The translations under genes and the position numbers were made by a program. Below, one piece after another: positions 1 through 12,629 of a stretch of DNA of 64,000 nt. How positions within the stretch are numbered: position 1 is the first letter of the stretch; each line of letters begins with the position of its first letter. The notes beneath the pieces were generated by a model that worked only from the letters and a program-made list of their open reading frames with translations, was not told the DNA's origin and made no database searches. The stretch covers positions 91,128,578 to 91,192,577 of the forward strand of contig OX375879.1 in NCBI GenBank assembly GCA_947359465.1. Direction: 5' to 3'. This stretch comes from Metellina segmentata. Its lineage: Eukaryota > Arthropoda > Arachnida > Araneae > Tetragnathidae.

Positions 1-80
1 ACCCCCATAGGGATGTAAGTTCAAAACTTCGTCCAACCAAAGATCTTTATGTACGTGGGGATTAGAACACATTAAATATA
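1..80 (+). repeat. SINE fragment, cut by window edge
   Basis: The segment with the B-box-like AAGTTCAAAACTTC followed by GTCCAACCAAAGATC resembles the head-to-body junction of the SINE copy at 41415-41580 (GAGTTCAAGACTC, then GATCCAACCAAAGACC). It is truncated by the start of the window. SINE identity is inferred from that similarity only. Confidence 0.45.
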
Positions 81-2286
81 TCGCGGCTTCAAACATCAGA
101 TGATTTTTTTCTGTGTAAACATAAACAAACTACCGGAGGAAAAGGAAAAAGAGAACTCAATTCATTTATCCCAGTTTTGAAGATGTTCGGAAATTGCATT
201 CCAGTCATATGCCAAGTTACGTCACCGTTACGAAATAGGTTACCAAAACACTAACGTCTTCTGTGTTTAGCTTAACACAGAAAAACCCTCTCACAGAAAA
301 CATATTCTTCTCAAGTGGCAACAACGTCAAATTTTACTTTCATTTTTAAGGATTTCTTTATTAAACTTTATTACTTTTTTGATGATTAAAGACGGTGTTA
401 TTTGCTAGCCCTTTTGAAACAAGGGAGTATGTCTTCAAAAAGTTCATTCTCTCAGATGTGTTTGGTCCGAAGTTTATTTCACTTGAAGTGTATAAAGTAT
501 TTGACCTATTTGACAAACTAGTACTCGACGATTGAAAATTTCATACTTTTAAGTTTTAGTTTGAAAGATGAAAATTACAGATGGATTGCAGGATTTTAAC
601 GAAATCCATAAATCATGAGAGCAACGAACCCCTAGAATTGACCGACTGTCCATTGTATTTGTGACTTAGTACATTTTTTGATGTTGAAAACATATACACA
701 TGAAGACGACATGAAACGGGTGTCTTTTATGCAGCACAAAAAGCAAAAGGGATAAGGCGTAAAAGGGATATTCACTTTACTAAACTGTACCATATCAAAT
801 TAAAATTATAACTTATTGAACTAAATTTCAATGAAAAGCAAGATATACTTAAATCAATAACATTCGAATAAGTTCGAAGTTAAGCTTCAGTTTATGTATT
901 GCTTGACATGAAAGACACATTGCAAAAATATTTTGATGATATCGATTTATCCAAAGGAGTCTATTATGATGAAAATAGCCAATTTATAAAATTGAATTTT
1001 GAAGGTTGCAATAAGAATTTACCGATAGTAAGTACCACATTTTAGAACGATAAAGGATCACTTTAAATGACATTCGATGTTTCTTGATGATTTCACTTCC
1101 TAATAGAAGCGTTGTCATGGAGTGAAGACCTAAACATTCTCAGAATTAAGGTGTAAAATCGTAAACAGTAAAATAGATTGCTTTCGTGAGGAAAATGTAT
1201 CTTTCATTCTATACGTTCAAGGTAGAGTCAGCTTTCAAAGCAGATAACAATGTCAGTTGGTACGTTTTCATTGAATTTTAATGGAAAATATAACCCCAAA
1301 GTTTTTTTTCCACATAATAAAGGCAATTTTCTAAAATCGATGCTTCGTTAATTTATGACAAAAAGCTTTTGCAATTGTATTTCGCCTATGAAAACATGAA
1401 ATCAATAGATTAACCATCATTTATCTGATGACACTAAACGTACAATGGGAAGTAATACACAAATGATGCATCACCGTAATTATCAGAATGGAAAACTTTT
1501 TTGAAGGTTTTCTTGAAGAGCATTGTGTAAAGGTTTTCTACTATTCCAAATCAGATTATAGAATATATTTGTGTCAGTTTTCTAAACGTATTGCAGAGAT
1601 ACGTAAATTATAAAGACACAAATTTTCAGATAACATGTGTTTGGTTTAAAGAAAGCGAAAGGAAATTCAAATATATTAAGAATATTAATATGAATATCCA
1701 TCCTGTTTTTTTTTAATTAAAATTTCATTCTATTTTAGAGATTTTGTTATAGCTCTCAACTTGCACTAAAGATTAAGATAGTAAATAATGCAATTGCTTC
1801 TGTAAAGCTTAACTACAGTCATTGCATTTACAGTTACAACTGTCGCTGTTTTGAAAAAAAATTCCGCTGTAGACAATACGACCCAAGGTATTCCAGTGAT
1901 CTTTTCTTTCTCATGAGGTTTCTGTCTTTGTCAAGACGAGTGTCTCTTCCTAGCTATGTTTTTATGCTTTCAACCCATTACTCTATTTCCTAAAGTCTGT
2001 CTTATGTCTGGCACAGCTTGGACAAATAAGGCTCTTACGTCATAAGACCCAAGTACATCCAACCAAACAACTCTAGGCAACAAAACTAAAATTTGAAAGT
2101 ATCAATGGGTATAAGATTTAATCAGTTATTTCGGATGGTAATAATAAAACATCGAAAGTTACGAAAAATACTTAAAATGTGTGTAGTTTTTAATTTCTTT
2201 TGATACATAAATATCTTTAAAGATTAAATCTAACGCACGTTGGATAAATGTAATCAGAAGAGTAAAATTTTAAAAAGAGAACTTAC
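81..2286. other. AT-rich non-coding stretch
   Basis: No credible coding sequence, terminal inverted repeat or tandem array was seen. It is probably intronic or intergenic. Confidence 0.5.
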
Positions 2287-2403
2287 CGTCATTGAACGTC
2301 CATCGAGAAAGATTGGTGAAACAGATATATCCACGCTAATATCGGTGGAAAATTTAACCATTCTTCTGCAATGACCATTGCACTGGAACCATTCAGAATC
2401 AGA
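2287..2403 (-). CDS. Candidate internal exon of an unidentified host gene
   Basis: The minus strand is open for 39 codons and ends at a strong splice donor (ACG|GTAAGT; the intron starts at 2286 going down). The encoded peptide starts SDSEWFQCNGHCRR and ends PIFLDGRSMT. It has two cysteines in a WFQCNGHC motif and looks protein-like rather than random. An in-frame TGA lies just upstream at 2407-2409, so the exon must begin below it. A possible acceptor AG sits at 2404-2405, but its pyrimidine tract is weak. I do not recognise the family. A transposon-derived coding fragment is the main alternative. Confidence 0.35.
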
Positions 2404-3317
2404 CTCTCATGCGACTGACGGACATCTTCAAAGCGAAAAGCTTAGAAACGAATAAGCACTTGAGCATGGAGAGTTTTTCTTGCACTGCATAGTTGAAAAA
2501 TCCCTAAAAACAACGATCAACACAAACTCTTCAATAAATCCCAATCAGACTCTTTTCCTTTACTTTTGATTCTTGGCTTTCATGCCTGAAAATTTATTTT
2601 GAATTACTGCATTTCATACTTCCGGAACATGTAGATTTCCTTTTCAAATTCGAGCCATCGAATAATTTAATGATTGCTTTAGAAATTTCATTCTTATTGC
2701 GTTCTTTTTATATTTTTGTTGAATAAAAACCACGCTTTTGTCACTACCATTTACTTTTTGCATTGGAAAGTATATCTTGCGGTAAAAAGAAGCGAGCACT
2801 TAGACAACTTGAAATGATACTACTACCTCTTGAGACATAGTGAAACTCTATGGATGGCATAGCACTAGCTACAAATATGATACAAGCTCTGTAAATCTTT
2901 TGTACGTGTTACCATGAAGGAACAACAGACCAATAGTACCGCACCTCTACATCCTAAAAAGTTTTCTTTTTAAAACCTCCTTTCAAAGAAGGTTCACCGT
3001 GTTGGAAAGAGTTCGTGATTCAGGATTCAATCCGTCATCAACCCGGCCTCATATGTTTATTTGAGCAACTCCTTAGAGGCAACACCTTGGAACCATCAAC
3101 TACCGACAAACCTGGATTCCCTTGTATACTTGGACAAGAACGGCGGATTTTCCCCCCTTTCTGAACAAAAACAGAGGAACGGTAAAGATTTATGGAAAAG
3201 AAAGTAGAGTTGGAAAAAAAATACGTGCCGAGTTAAAAGTTCTATTTTATATAGGTGTGAGGAAAAGCATTTATAAAAACATACTTTAAAATAGCAGTCT
3301 AAAAATACCATAAAATA
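2404..3317. other. AT-rich non-coding stretch
   Basis: No supported gene. The short open frame around 3096-3311 has low-complexity, codon-poor content and no recognisable motif. Confidence 0.45.
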
Positions 3318-3746
3318 CAGTGGAATCGTGATTATCTCAGCCTCTAATTAACCTATAATCCATATTACCCGTGTCGAATTTGATAGCTTTTAATACTTTT
3401 CATAAAGATTTATGCACGAGTGTCCAAATATTAAAGAAAGTCTTGCGAAATTGAAGCCATTAAGAGTAGTTCAAGAGAGGTTTAAAAGGTACTTAACTAA
3501 AGACCATATTCACTGTAAAATTATCGCAATAAATATATTCTGTGATAGAAATACGAGTATAGATTGTCCTTAATCAACTTTTTTCTTGAACTAGCTTCAG
3601 TTTCTGTTGTTGTGACACACACATACATTCAAGTAAATGTTTCTGTTTTTCGTATAGGCTGTTTTCTTACTATGACCGTATTATTAGTGTTAATGAATAT
3701 CGGAGATGACGTCAGTTCACACTACCTCGGATAATCAATTTTCAAC
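3318..3746. mobile_element. Possible Tigger-like MITE
   Basis: The left end after a TA is CAGTGGAATCGTGATTATCT. The right end, read in reverse complement, contains TTGATTATCCGAG. Both resemble Tigger/pogo-type ends (CAGT, then a GATTATC core). The repeats are short and imperfect and the right border is uncertain. There is no coding content. Confidence 0.3.
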
Positions 3747-4337
3747 TTCATTTTTGCTAAATGCTTGAAATGCTACATTTGAGTATTGGGTTTCTAAGAA
3801 ATATCTTTGATACATTTTACAAAGGTAGTTTGTTCTCAGCAGACCAAAGAAAGGTTACACTCTGACTTTGTAATATTAATATTACAAACTTTAGAACGTC
3901 GTTTTCAAATTCTCTTCCTATATTGTGAACACGAATAAAATTTGGAACTAATTTTAATACTTCTTACAATTACTCCACCGAAATCCATACTTCTAAAACA
4001 GAAAATGAACTAACAATTTCTTTCATGAAATGCACAAAGTCAACCATCCCATCAAACTTAAGATTTGGGTTCTGTAAAGGTTGGATTAAAATATCAATTT
4101 ACAGGCTTATAGATTGCCAAAAAGAAACAGTGTCTAAGTTAGACAGTAAAAGAGATACCATTTAACAGAAAGAATACATGAAAAGGTATTTATTAATTTA
4201 TTCGTTTAATATTATAATGTTATGTAAGTAACATAGAATGTGGAAATTCAATAAATCATAAGACAAGTAGTAATATACACAAAATACTATATCGACGAAG
4301 AGAATCCTAAAAATGGAGAAAAAAATAATAGAAAGTT

Positions 4338-5420
4338 TCAAAGATTTTTGTTTCGGACAAAAGTTTCATTAATGTCATTCAATATTTTTTTGGAGATAAT
4401 AGAAAATTTGTTGAATACTATAACATTAAAGAAATAAATTAATTTGTTGACTACGGTATTATTGTTATAAGAAAGTATGATCCTGTTCACACAACGTTTG
4501 CATAAAATACAAACTTTGTATTCAACAAAAGAACCATTAATACTTGTTATTGTTTGTCTGGAGAGAATGAAGTTGATACCAACCTGTGTGGATAAGTTCA
4601 GTATCAGTTCAATCAAATTTATTCTTTCCTGAAACACTTTAGAGAAGCGGAACCAGTTTTTATCCCAATTGTATCACAGAAAAAATGATCAAAAGCAAGA
4701 CATCACATTATATGAATGTACAAAGCTCCATATCTGCATTAGCTCTACCGTTAATGCCCGTCATGATTTTGCTAGAGTGAATAGGAATTTTGTTTTACAT
4801 ATAGAAATAAATGAAATTACAAACTATGGTGTTAATATAGGTAAGTATGAAACTGTTCAACGGGTTCATACAGCTACAAAGCTTTATGTCTTCGACTAAA
4901 GACCATTAATGCCAATTATTATTTGTCTGGAGACAACAGAGAATAAGTTGCGATTCATAATATTAGCGAAACAAATTTACCTGATTACTGATGTGTAAGA
5001 TATATCTAAGAATCATCCTGCTCAACGGGTACACACGACTACAAAACTTATATTTTCGACAAAAGTTTTATTAATGGCATTCAATACTATTCTGGAGATA
5101 ATAGGAAACTTTCTGCGTTCTATAACATTAGAGAAATGAATTAGTCTGTTGACTACGGTGTTATAATGGGAAAGTATGATTCTGTTCAACGGGTACATGC
5201 AAATACAAACCTTGTCTGCGATCAAAGGACTATTAATATCCGTTAATGTTTGTCTGGGGAGAATAGGGAATATGTTACATTCCATAATATTAGGAAAATA
5301 AATTGATTTGATGACTGAGGTGTCGCTATGATGCTGTCAACGAGTACTGTTACACCTACGAAAGCACCGATCAATGCTTAGAAGTTCAGAGGAACGAACC
5401 ATAGCAATAAAATTCAAATC
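4338..5420. repeat. Diverged tandem repeat, unit about 150-220 bp
   Basis: A module recurs about six times. Anchors such as CATTAATG.CATT or CCATTAATGCC appear near 4366, 4533, 4747, 4904, 5070 and 5230, followed by GTTTGTCTGGAGA.AA or TCTGGAGATAATAG.AAA and then CTATAACATTA. Spacing is mostly 150-170 bp with one larger gap. The minus-strand frames at 4338-4637 and 5022-5285 translate to related peptides sharing NRIILS and TVVN.LI.F.NVI. That may reflect repeat relatedness rather than a real protein, because unit lengths are not consistently multiples of three. Confidence 0.55.
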
Positions 5421-7062
5421 GGTGAATGGCTTTATCCAAGAGGAATATTTCCACAGTAGATGATGTACTGCAATCAAGTTATTGATCATATTCATCTAAC
5501 GAAACGAAAAAATTGGTCCATAAGAACCAGCTCAAAATATAGGTTTATTTCTTTTAATATGTTACGTTATTTTACAAAAATGTCAACTAATAGCATTGGA
5601 ATTCCTTCTAGGAGATTTTTCCTTATTACTATCATTTTCAAATGCAACTCTCCACTATTTAGTCTAGTGAGAATCAATCGTTTCGAAAAGCTTCTGACAC
5701 CTAAATATATTTTAATTATTTTTCCACAATCAGCTTTTGAACGTATTATCCTTTAAGCATTCGTTGGTGGATACTTGTCAGTTTTACAATAAGACTAAAT
5801 TCTGCGTATATGATATTTGAACTCATAAACAAGTACTTGAGGCTACCGGTTTCTTTTAAGAACTTCTTGGCCACTAGCAGGTCATTTGTCCAAACGTGAC
5901 AAACGCTTAATAATTTATTATTTATTGTTTGATGGGCCATGTAAATTTTTTCATCAAGTCCCTTTGGGTGCGAAGGATTTATTATTATATGGATGCGTGC
6001 TTTTGAAATTAGCTCTCAAGAGGAGTGCTTTTCAATGCATGAGATAAACTTGTCTAAATCTTCGATTTAAACAATTTAAATATCTTTATATGTGAAAAGT
6101 ATTTATTGAAGCGACATTACAGTGGGCTAATGATTTGGAGTCGTATTATTTTGGGGACATATTTCTTTCCAAGAAAGGAATCATTTGAATTTTTGAACTC
6201 CACGCAGATTTAAAATGATCAATTACACACATACAGATATACTACTTTTGTTATTTTACAAAACCGCAATATTTTCTGCTTTTATTTCTCCTCCAAAGGC
6301 AATTTCAAATCCTATCAATTCTATACTGTGCGGAATTTTCAATACGTTCATTATATAGATTCCTGCATGTTATCTTCGAATCAGATGTAATAAATGTGAA
6401 GAATATAAGTTGTTTTCACTTTTGTATTAAATCTGTGTCGCCATCTAGTGTGAAAGAAAAATTTAAATCTGAAGAAACTGAAGATTTAATCAATACGATG
6501 ACAGTTTTAAATGCCAATAACATTTTTTCGAAGTCGAATCGAAGTCTAGACAGTAGACTTTGTGGAAGTAAGCCATAAAGTGCCGTTTTTAGATAAAGCA
6601 ATTCAGTTTTTGGGAATTACCGTAGACCCCGACTAGTTGAAGAAACAAGGAAACATGATATTTTTAAAGTCTGAGAAACTATTTTAGATTTAAAAATAAA
6701 TCGGATCTTTCCTTAAATGATCATTTCTGGTCCATACCAAGTAGGAAGGACCGTTAGCCTTGATTTAATGTAGAGACAACACCGACCGGACGCTTTGAGA
6801 AATTCGTCCTATCAACACCAATATACGAAAGAAGGCATTCAGGAGAAGCTTGAACGACGTGCACTTGGTGCATAGTAGAAAATGCTTTTGGAACTTAACG
6901 TCACAGGACTTAAATGACCGTTTCTGAATCTTGAAAAAGCGATATGATCCGCCCTGTCCCCAGGGAACTCGAGGGTTGCACCGAGACGATGTCCTTGATA
7001 CCAGTCACGTGCAAGCGGCCTCCTATTAACTTTGTAATTCAAAACCCTTGCCTTTGTAAACA
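5421..7062. other. No recognised feature
   Basis: AT-rich. The short open frames here (for example 5460-5756 and 6396-6601) lack motifs and overlap one another on opposite strands. No gene is supported. Confidence 0.4.
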
Positions 7063-7368
7063 TAGTAGAGCCGCCTATTATTATCCGAGGTAATATCGAC
7101 CCAGGCTACCACGGGTAACAAGAAACTCAGATCATTCAGACGAATTAACACAAAAGAGTTCTACGTAAAACAAAAAAATTACGGTACCACATGTTACAAC
7201 TACTTTGAGATTTAGTTCAAAGGCATTCCAAAAGAGATCCAAAAAGATGTTTTCAAGACTAATCTGTACGTGAATGTGTGACACGGTATTTATTTATTTC
7301 AACAATTTTATGTATAAATCCGGATTTTGGTTAACTACATTTTAAAATCTTGGAAGAGTACTTTACAA

Positions 7369-8426
7369 CAGTGGTCCCCAACCCCCGGTCCGTGGATCAA
7401 ATGGTACCGGGCCGCCGAAGGAACATTAAATTACTTCCATTTTATTTACTATGGTGTATTTCTCTCGTGTTTGTGCGATTCTTATCCATGAAATGACCAC
7501 TCAAATTAGGAGGCGGTAAATCAGAACTTGAAATTTGTTCTGTTACTAGAGCTTCAATTATGATTTCTGAATTCAGTATGTCTCTATTTTCCAATTTTGA
7601 CAAATGTGACAACTGTTTTCAAGTTGGCAGACAAAGTAGCTGCATTTAAAGCCAAACCTAAGTTGTGGGGACGGCGCGTGAACAGAGGCATTTTGGACAT
7701 GTTTCAGACATTAGTGGGAATTTTAGGCGGGACTGAGCCTAAACATTCATTTTCCCAGTTGGTTCACGATCACCTGTCTTTGCTTTAAAAATAGTTCGTG
7801 CGCTACTTCCCAACCACAAAAGAACCACGAAACAGTAAGGAATGGATCTTCAACCCATTTGTCAACAAATCAGGCGAATCTAGCATGTCTGTGCAAGAAG
7901 AAGATCAACTGCTGGAGATTGCAAATGAAGGAGGCCTTAAAACTACGTTCGAGACAACAACTTTGCCGGTGTTCTGGATTAAAATCATGGCGGAATACTA
8001 TGAGATTGCCACCACAGCTCTTAAATCCCTATTGCCATTTTCGACAACCTATCTGTGTGAAGCGGGGTTTTCTGCAATGACAGCAACCAAAATAAAACAA
8101 CGGAATAAACTGGACCTAAGCAACACACTTCGGGTGTCATTGTCTCCTATTACTCCCAGATGAAACCATTTCGTAGCAAAGAAACAAGCTCAGGGTTCTC
8201 ATTGATTTAGCGTTCTAGTGAGTTAAAATGTTAAATCACTTTATATTCATTTTTTGGTGTAACTGTATTTTATTTTGAAGGCATGTTTAAATACAATTAA
8301 ATTAAAATTATTAAATCAAAACAATCTAAAATATAAACAATCAACGTCCCGCTCCCCTCAGCGGGCCGTGTTAAAATTATCAAACGTTGATTCGGTCCGC
8401 GGCGATAAAAAGGTTGGGGAGCACTG
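7369..8426 (+). mobile_element. hAT-family transposon, internally deleted, 8-bp TSD
   Basis: The ends are CAGTGGTCCCCAACC on the left and, in reverse complement, CAGTGCTCCCCAACC on the right. Both sides are flanked by the 8-bp duplication CTTTACAA (7361-7368 and 8427-8434). TSD length and CAG-type terminal repeats are diagnostic of hAT. At 1,058 bp it carries only the 3' part of a transposase and cannot be autonomous. It sits inside the older Tigger-like MITE. Confidence 0.9.
7597..8205 (+). pseudogene. hAT transposase C-terminal fragment
   Basis: One reading frame runs through this interval with stops at 7786-7788, 7795-7797 and 8161-8163. It encodes the C-terminal dimerisation region of a hAT transposase of the kind related to vertebrate ZBED/FAM200-type proteins: a PFVNK..ESSMSVQEEDQLLE-like segment, then ALKSLLPF, TTYLCEAGFSA, and RLD/KLD..NTLRVSLS near the end. 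The original C-terminus appears to lie at 8203-8205, because the frame beyond the 8161 TGA still reads QAQGSH before its own stop. Catalytic domain, CxxH motif and BED finger are absent, having been lost with the internal deletion. Non-functional. Confidence 0.85.
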
Positions 8427-8587
8427 CTTTACAATGTCCTGTTTCGTAGCACTTTCAAGCCTCTTTGGGCAAGTTCCCGCACTCGTGCTCAAAACTTTAC
8501 TGAGAAGACCCCTCGCATATTAAAATCGGCTCGGATAATACGGGTACTCAGCTAATCAGAGCTCGGATAATCAGGATTTTACCCTTT

Positions 8588-8934
8588 ATTTATACAAAAG
8601 CTAAACTACAAGTCGATGGTCTTAATTCTAGAGTCCTTTTTTGTCAATTTGTAGGCTATTTCATTTTCTTTGAGCTCATTGTGATAAGGTATCCACCAAT
8701 GTGTATTTTACAATCTTGAAACAATTTCGTCTATCGTATGTTGATATATACACTAGTTTTATCGATAGAGCCGAGTGGGTTACCGTCTCTATCTCTTAGA
8801 AGTAAACAACTGAAGATCCTACAGGATACAATATCAGTATCCAAATTTCTTTATGTGTACACTATGAAATGTTTTTAAACATAATTAAATTTTTTTATTC
8901 TTTACTATCACGATGTATCTTTTGATCACACTCT
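8588..8934. other. No recognised feature
   Basis: AT-rich unique-looking sequence between the Tigger-like MITE and the palindromic repeat patch. Confidence 0.4.
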
Positions 8935-9127
8935 TTACTCTTGACAAGGTATCTTCGTCATTAGAAAAACCGACCATAACTTGAGGGATGAGACATCTCG
9001 TCATTCGAAGGAAACTGACCAGATCATGATCTCGTTATCATAAAAATAAGGAGGATCGTGACAACAAAATACCTCGTCATTAGATAAATTGGTGAGATTT
9101 TGATGGACGAGATATCTCGTCAAAATC
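8935..9127. repeat. Repeat patch with 16-bp palindrome GACGAGATATCTCGTC
   Basis: A perfect palindrome lies at 9106-9121. Degenerate versions precede it (GATGAGACATCTCGTC near 8988, ATCATGATCTCGTTAT near 9023, CCTCGTCATTAG near 9071). The same motif is repeated in the piggyBac-like MITE at 62258-62517, so this is probably a decayed relative whose ends I could not place. The right side runs into the poly-G tract. Confidence 0.55.
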
Positions 9128-9131
9128 ACTC

Positions 9132-9145
9132 GGGGGGGGGGGGGG
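9132..9145 (+). repeat. Poly-G run, 14 nt
   Basis: Fourteen consecutive G residues. This is unusual in AT-rich DNA and a likely site of length polymorphism or assembly error. Confidence 0.9.
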
Positions 9146-11797
9146 TAAATTAATGTTTCAAAAGGGTTCGAGGGAAAAATAGTATAGAAACGAACTGGTA
9201 CTGCAGTCCATATAGTTTCAATTTCAATGTTGCCCAGTCAGAATATCTCTTGCAAAAAAAAACTTGTCAAAGCATCTTACACATCAAAATAGCCAAAAAA
9301 TTTCCAATGGAAATTGTATTTTTTTTGCAAACAATAGAACGCAGATGGCTTAGATATTAGAGATGGTAATTACAAAGAAACGATGGTTGTCTTCGGAGCG
9401 AAAGAATAACTTTAACCGCACCCTTAGAGTATATATGTCTATTGAAAACCTTTCGTAAACATATTCATTATTATTTTCATTATATGATCCACCCTGTTGC
9501 AACCTCCAATCAAAAACTATTATCTAAAAGTAAATAGTATTTTGAAAAGCCTCAATTTAGCATCACAAGAAAGACTGTCTACAACCTACTCATGAATTAA
9601 TAAATACTTTTTCAACAGTACAGGTTTTATAGACCTAATATGAAGTGTTTGAATATTCAGAACAATAATGTTGAACTGAAGACCCAATTTTGCTGTTTTG
9701 ATCCAATATCTAGAGAAATAATTTAAAAACTTTAAAAGGTGCAACGGACATTCAATAATCTAAAACTTGGCATTATGTTTGTGACTCATAATGAACTCGG
9801 AATTATGAGTCAGTATTGGATTCCATTTTTGATTTTTCCCCATTACTTTCATAACACTTAAAAAATAACAACTTTTCCCATTATTTAGCCTAGTGAGTTT
9901 CAATTCCTTTTGGAGCCGTTCTAAGCCAAATGTGTTTCTCTAAATATAACAAAAATTATTAATCTATTTTTACATTATAAGCACGTTAAAAGTGTTTAAT
10001 GTCCCTTCCGGCACGAGTACAAAGTATGGATACCTAATTCCTACACTATAATATTCAACTGAATAGGGAGTCTGTAACTGGATTTACAAAACGGGATAAA
10101 TTACTAAGATTTGTTACAACGAATCAAAATTTGCACTAACTCAGCATAAGCAAATTTATTAAAAGGAATTCCACAAAGCTGATAAAGCCAGTGACCGATA
10201 AGAACAATGGATTGACTATTGTGTTCATCCAACAGCCTTAAATTCGAAGTGGCTATTGCATTATCTGGTTACAAACATTGAAAATGGAAATTGTACCATC
10301 TGAATTCCAAAATGTCCCTGGTTCTACAAATTATTAGGTTCTATAAAATACAAGCAGAACCTCATCTCTTTCAGAATCTCGAATAAAAAAAGCATGAAAG
10401 GGTTGATATATATGCATGACTCGGAGTCCCAAAGAAAATCAAGAACAACTGGATTCCATACCAACCGTGTATAAGTAATGTCGTTTAAATCATAGTAAAC
10501 TGGCAAAAGTTTGCCGAATTGTCCTTTTATCAACAATTCTAACCATTACAATTTGGCAACAAATAGTTGAAATCACACCATATGAACTAGGATTTCAGAA
10601 GTGTTCTCTCAGTTTTTTGTTTGAGTGAGATGCAAAGTTGAAGACGGATAGAAAATTTAATTTTACCAGGCAATTATGTTGGGCAGTTTATAAAATTCGC
10701 AATTTATTAATAATAAATTTTAAAGGAAAAAAACATACTTTTTGAATTTATAGAGAACAACTATTCTGATTCGTTATCAATTGCTTATAATTAAAAGGGC
10801 ATTCGTCTAGAATACCGAAAAGTGTAATGGAACTTTAGGACTTAATCGAAGTAAGTAGTTGAAGTTTAAAAGCAAATAGGAAATTGACGGGAACATAAAT
10901 TATCTTGGAAAGTTGGACCGTAAGACAGAAATCACGTAAACGTTGCTTAAGGAACATACTTTTTATGCGAAAAAGAAAGCATTAAACAACATTATGTTTA
11001 AATTTAAAAATAACACATGTTTATTACATTTTTCAACTTAGATTCGTCAAATATATTTTCTGGTAAAAATTATAAGAATCTCAGTGCACACGCATCTTCT
11101 AAATCATTATTACAATTTTTTAAATTCAAACTTAAACTTAAAATAGTTCATATTCCCTTCAAATGCTTATGAGAACTATTTTCGTTTTCTGTTTCAAAAT
11201 TTTTTATAGCCAAATGGAATGGCGATTTTTTTCATTTTAAATTTATTTGGTTTATTAAGAAATTACTGCTTCACTGCAGAAAAATATCAAATTTAAGGGA
11301 ACAAAACAAAACTATCAGAAAAATTCAAGAAAAAATACAAACAAATATAGTTAGATAAGAGATAAAACTTAACACACTTCATTAAAGCAGGTTACCTATT
11401 GAGTTGAAATCAGTAAAACATAAAACTCCGAGAAACAATTAAACAGGTAACAAAATTCATTCTCAGCAAAATTACACTTACATTCTTTTCAAGGTTTAAC
11501 AAAAAATTAATTTCAAGTTCTGGCGATGTATCTGGTTATGGGGCGTAATAAACTAAATATGTCGAACAAATTTTGTTATGTAAGAATGCGTACAATATTG
11601 TGAAATCAATATCTCTACAGAGCTTCAAAGTAATGAAACTGAAAAGATTGCGCAATTCAGAAGAATGTACACCTGAAGATGCATAGTTCTCAAAAGAAAT
11701 GTAGTTAAGAAATTTACTATCCATTCTTTTAACCTCCATAAAATGACAGTTGTTAAAAGATTCTTAATTACAAATCCATACTAGTCGTCATATGATA
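9146..11797. other. AT-rich non-coding stretch
   Basis: No coding sequence, terminal repeats or tandem arrays recognised over 2.6 kb. Minus-strand frames at 10324-10536 and 11536-11739 have no recognisable motif. Confidence 0.45.
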
Positions 11798-12620
11798 TCT
11801 CTACTAGTGTAAAAGGAAGTGTTTCTCTGTGTTCTGTGAGCAGTGCCCTGAAGGTTCTATGGCACTTACAATAATGAAATTTGGTATACAGATAGTCCTA
11901 ATTTTTTGCGATTCTTATGTCCAGCCCGAATTTTAAAATTTATCTCTACAAGGATAAAAGAAAGTGTTTATCTGCGTTCTAGCAGTGTCCTGACGAATCT
12001 ATGTCATTTACTATAATTAAATTTGGCACACAGGTAGTCCTAAATTTTTTGCGATTTATGTGTCCAGCCCGATTTTTAAAATATAATCCAAGAGCATTTT
12101 AAAATAAAATTTATTGTTTTTTCACCTTCCTTTCGTCTCTCGCAGAAGGCTACCTCGATTGAAGAAAGGAGATGATTTTGCGAATTTCGACCGCTAACGT
12201 CACATTGAAGAAAGGACAGATCCTGAATTTTTGGTCCTAATGCCTTTGGAACCATGCCAAGTTTTCCGATTCTAGCGTGTTTTATTTCACGTTGTTGATT
12301 AATACAACTTTCTTGCTAGCGATGTAAACTTTGTCACGGGCAAAGACTATTTGAAGTTTTCTATCTTCGCGATCGTTAAAAATATAGAAATTTCAACGGA
12401 ATTAAAATCTGAGGAATATTTTACACCAGATCGATAGCTTAAATTTGATTATCTTTAAATAATTTTTAATTGTAACCCGTGTAACGTGTCATGTCGGGTA
12501 AAAGTGGGACTCATTCCTAAAATTATTGTTTTTTCTTTTTAATGTTTTCGTATCAGTAAGATTTAATGTGTCCAGCCCGAATTTTAAATATTAATCTAAA
12601 ATATTTTAAAATTAATTTAT
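11798..12620. repeat. Interspersed repeat with tandem ~145-bp modules
   Basis: Two adjacent copies start near 11799 and 11943. They share AAAGTGTTT.TCTG, GTTCT, AATGAAATTTGG or ATTAAATTTGG, AGTCCTAA.TTTTTTGCGA and GTCCAGCCCGA. A third partial copy (GTGTCCAGCCCGAATTTTAA) lies near 12569. The 'no change in AAATTTGG.. plus GTCCAGCCC' style is typical of non-coding parts of dispersed repeats. The element class could not be determined. Confidence 0.5.
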
Positions 12621-12629
12621 TGTCATTTA

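Larger units (their letters stand above)
7063..8587. mobile_element. Tigger-like MITE split by a hAT insertion
   Basis: The left end near 7063 reads TAGTAGAGCC, then TTATTATCCGAGGTAAT. The right end in reverse complement reads GGTAAAATCCTGATTATCCG, followed by a second ATCCGAG copy. Both match the general Tigger/pogo pattern (CAGTAGA.TC.CGATTATCCGA). Removing the nested 1,058-bp hAT element leaves roughly 460 bp, a typical MITE size. Outer borders are approximate. Confidence 0.5.

Noticed and set aside
4338..5420. CRISPR-like array
   Set aside because: Units are long, strongly diverged, without constant short repeats and unique spacers, and the DNA is eukaryotic.
9106..9121. Restriction-modification or operator site
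   Set aside because: Palindrome is shared with a MITE, so repeat origin is simpler in a eukaryotic genome.
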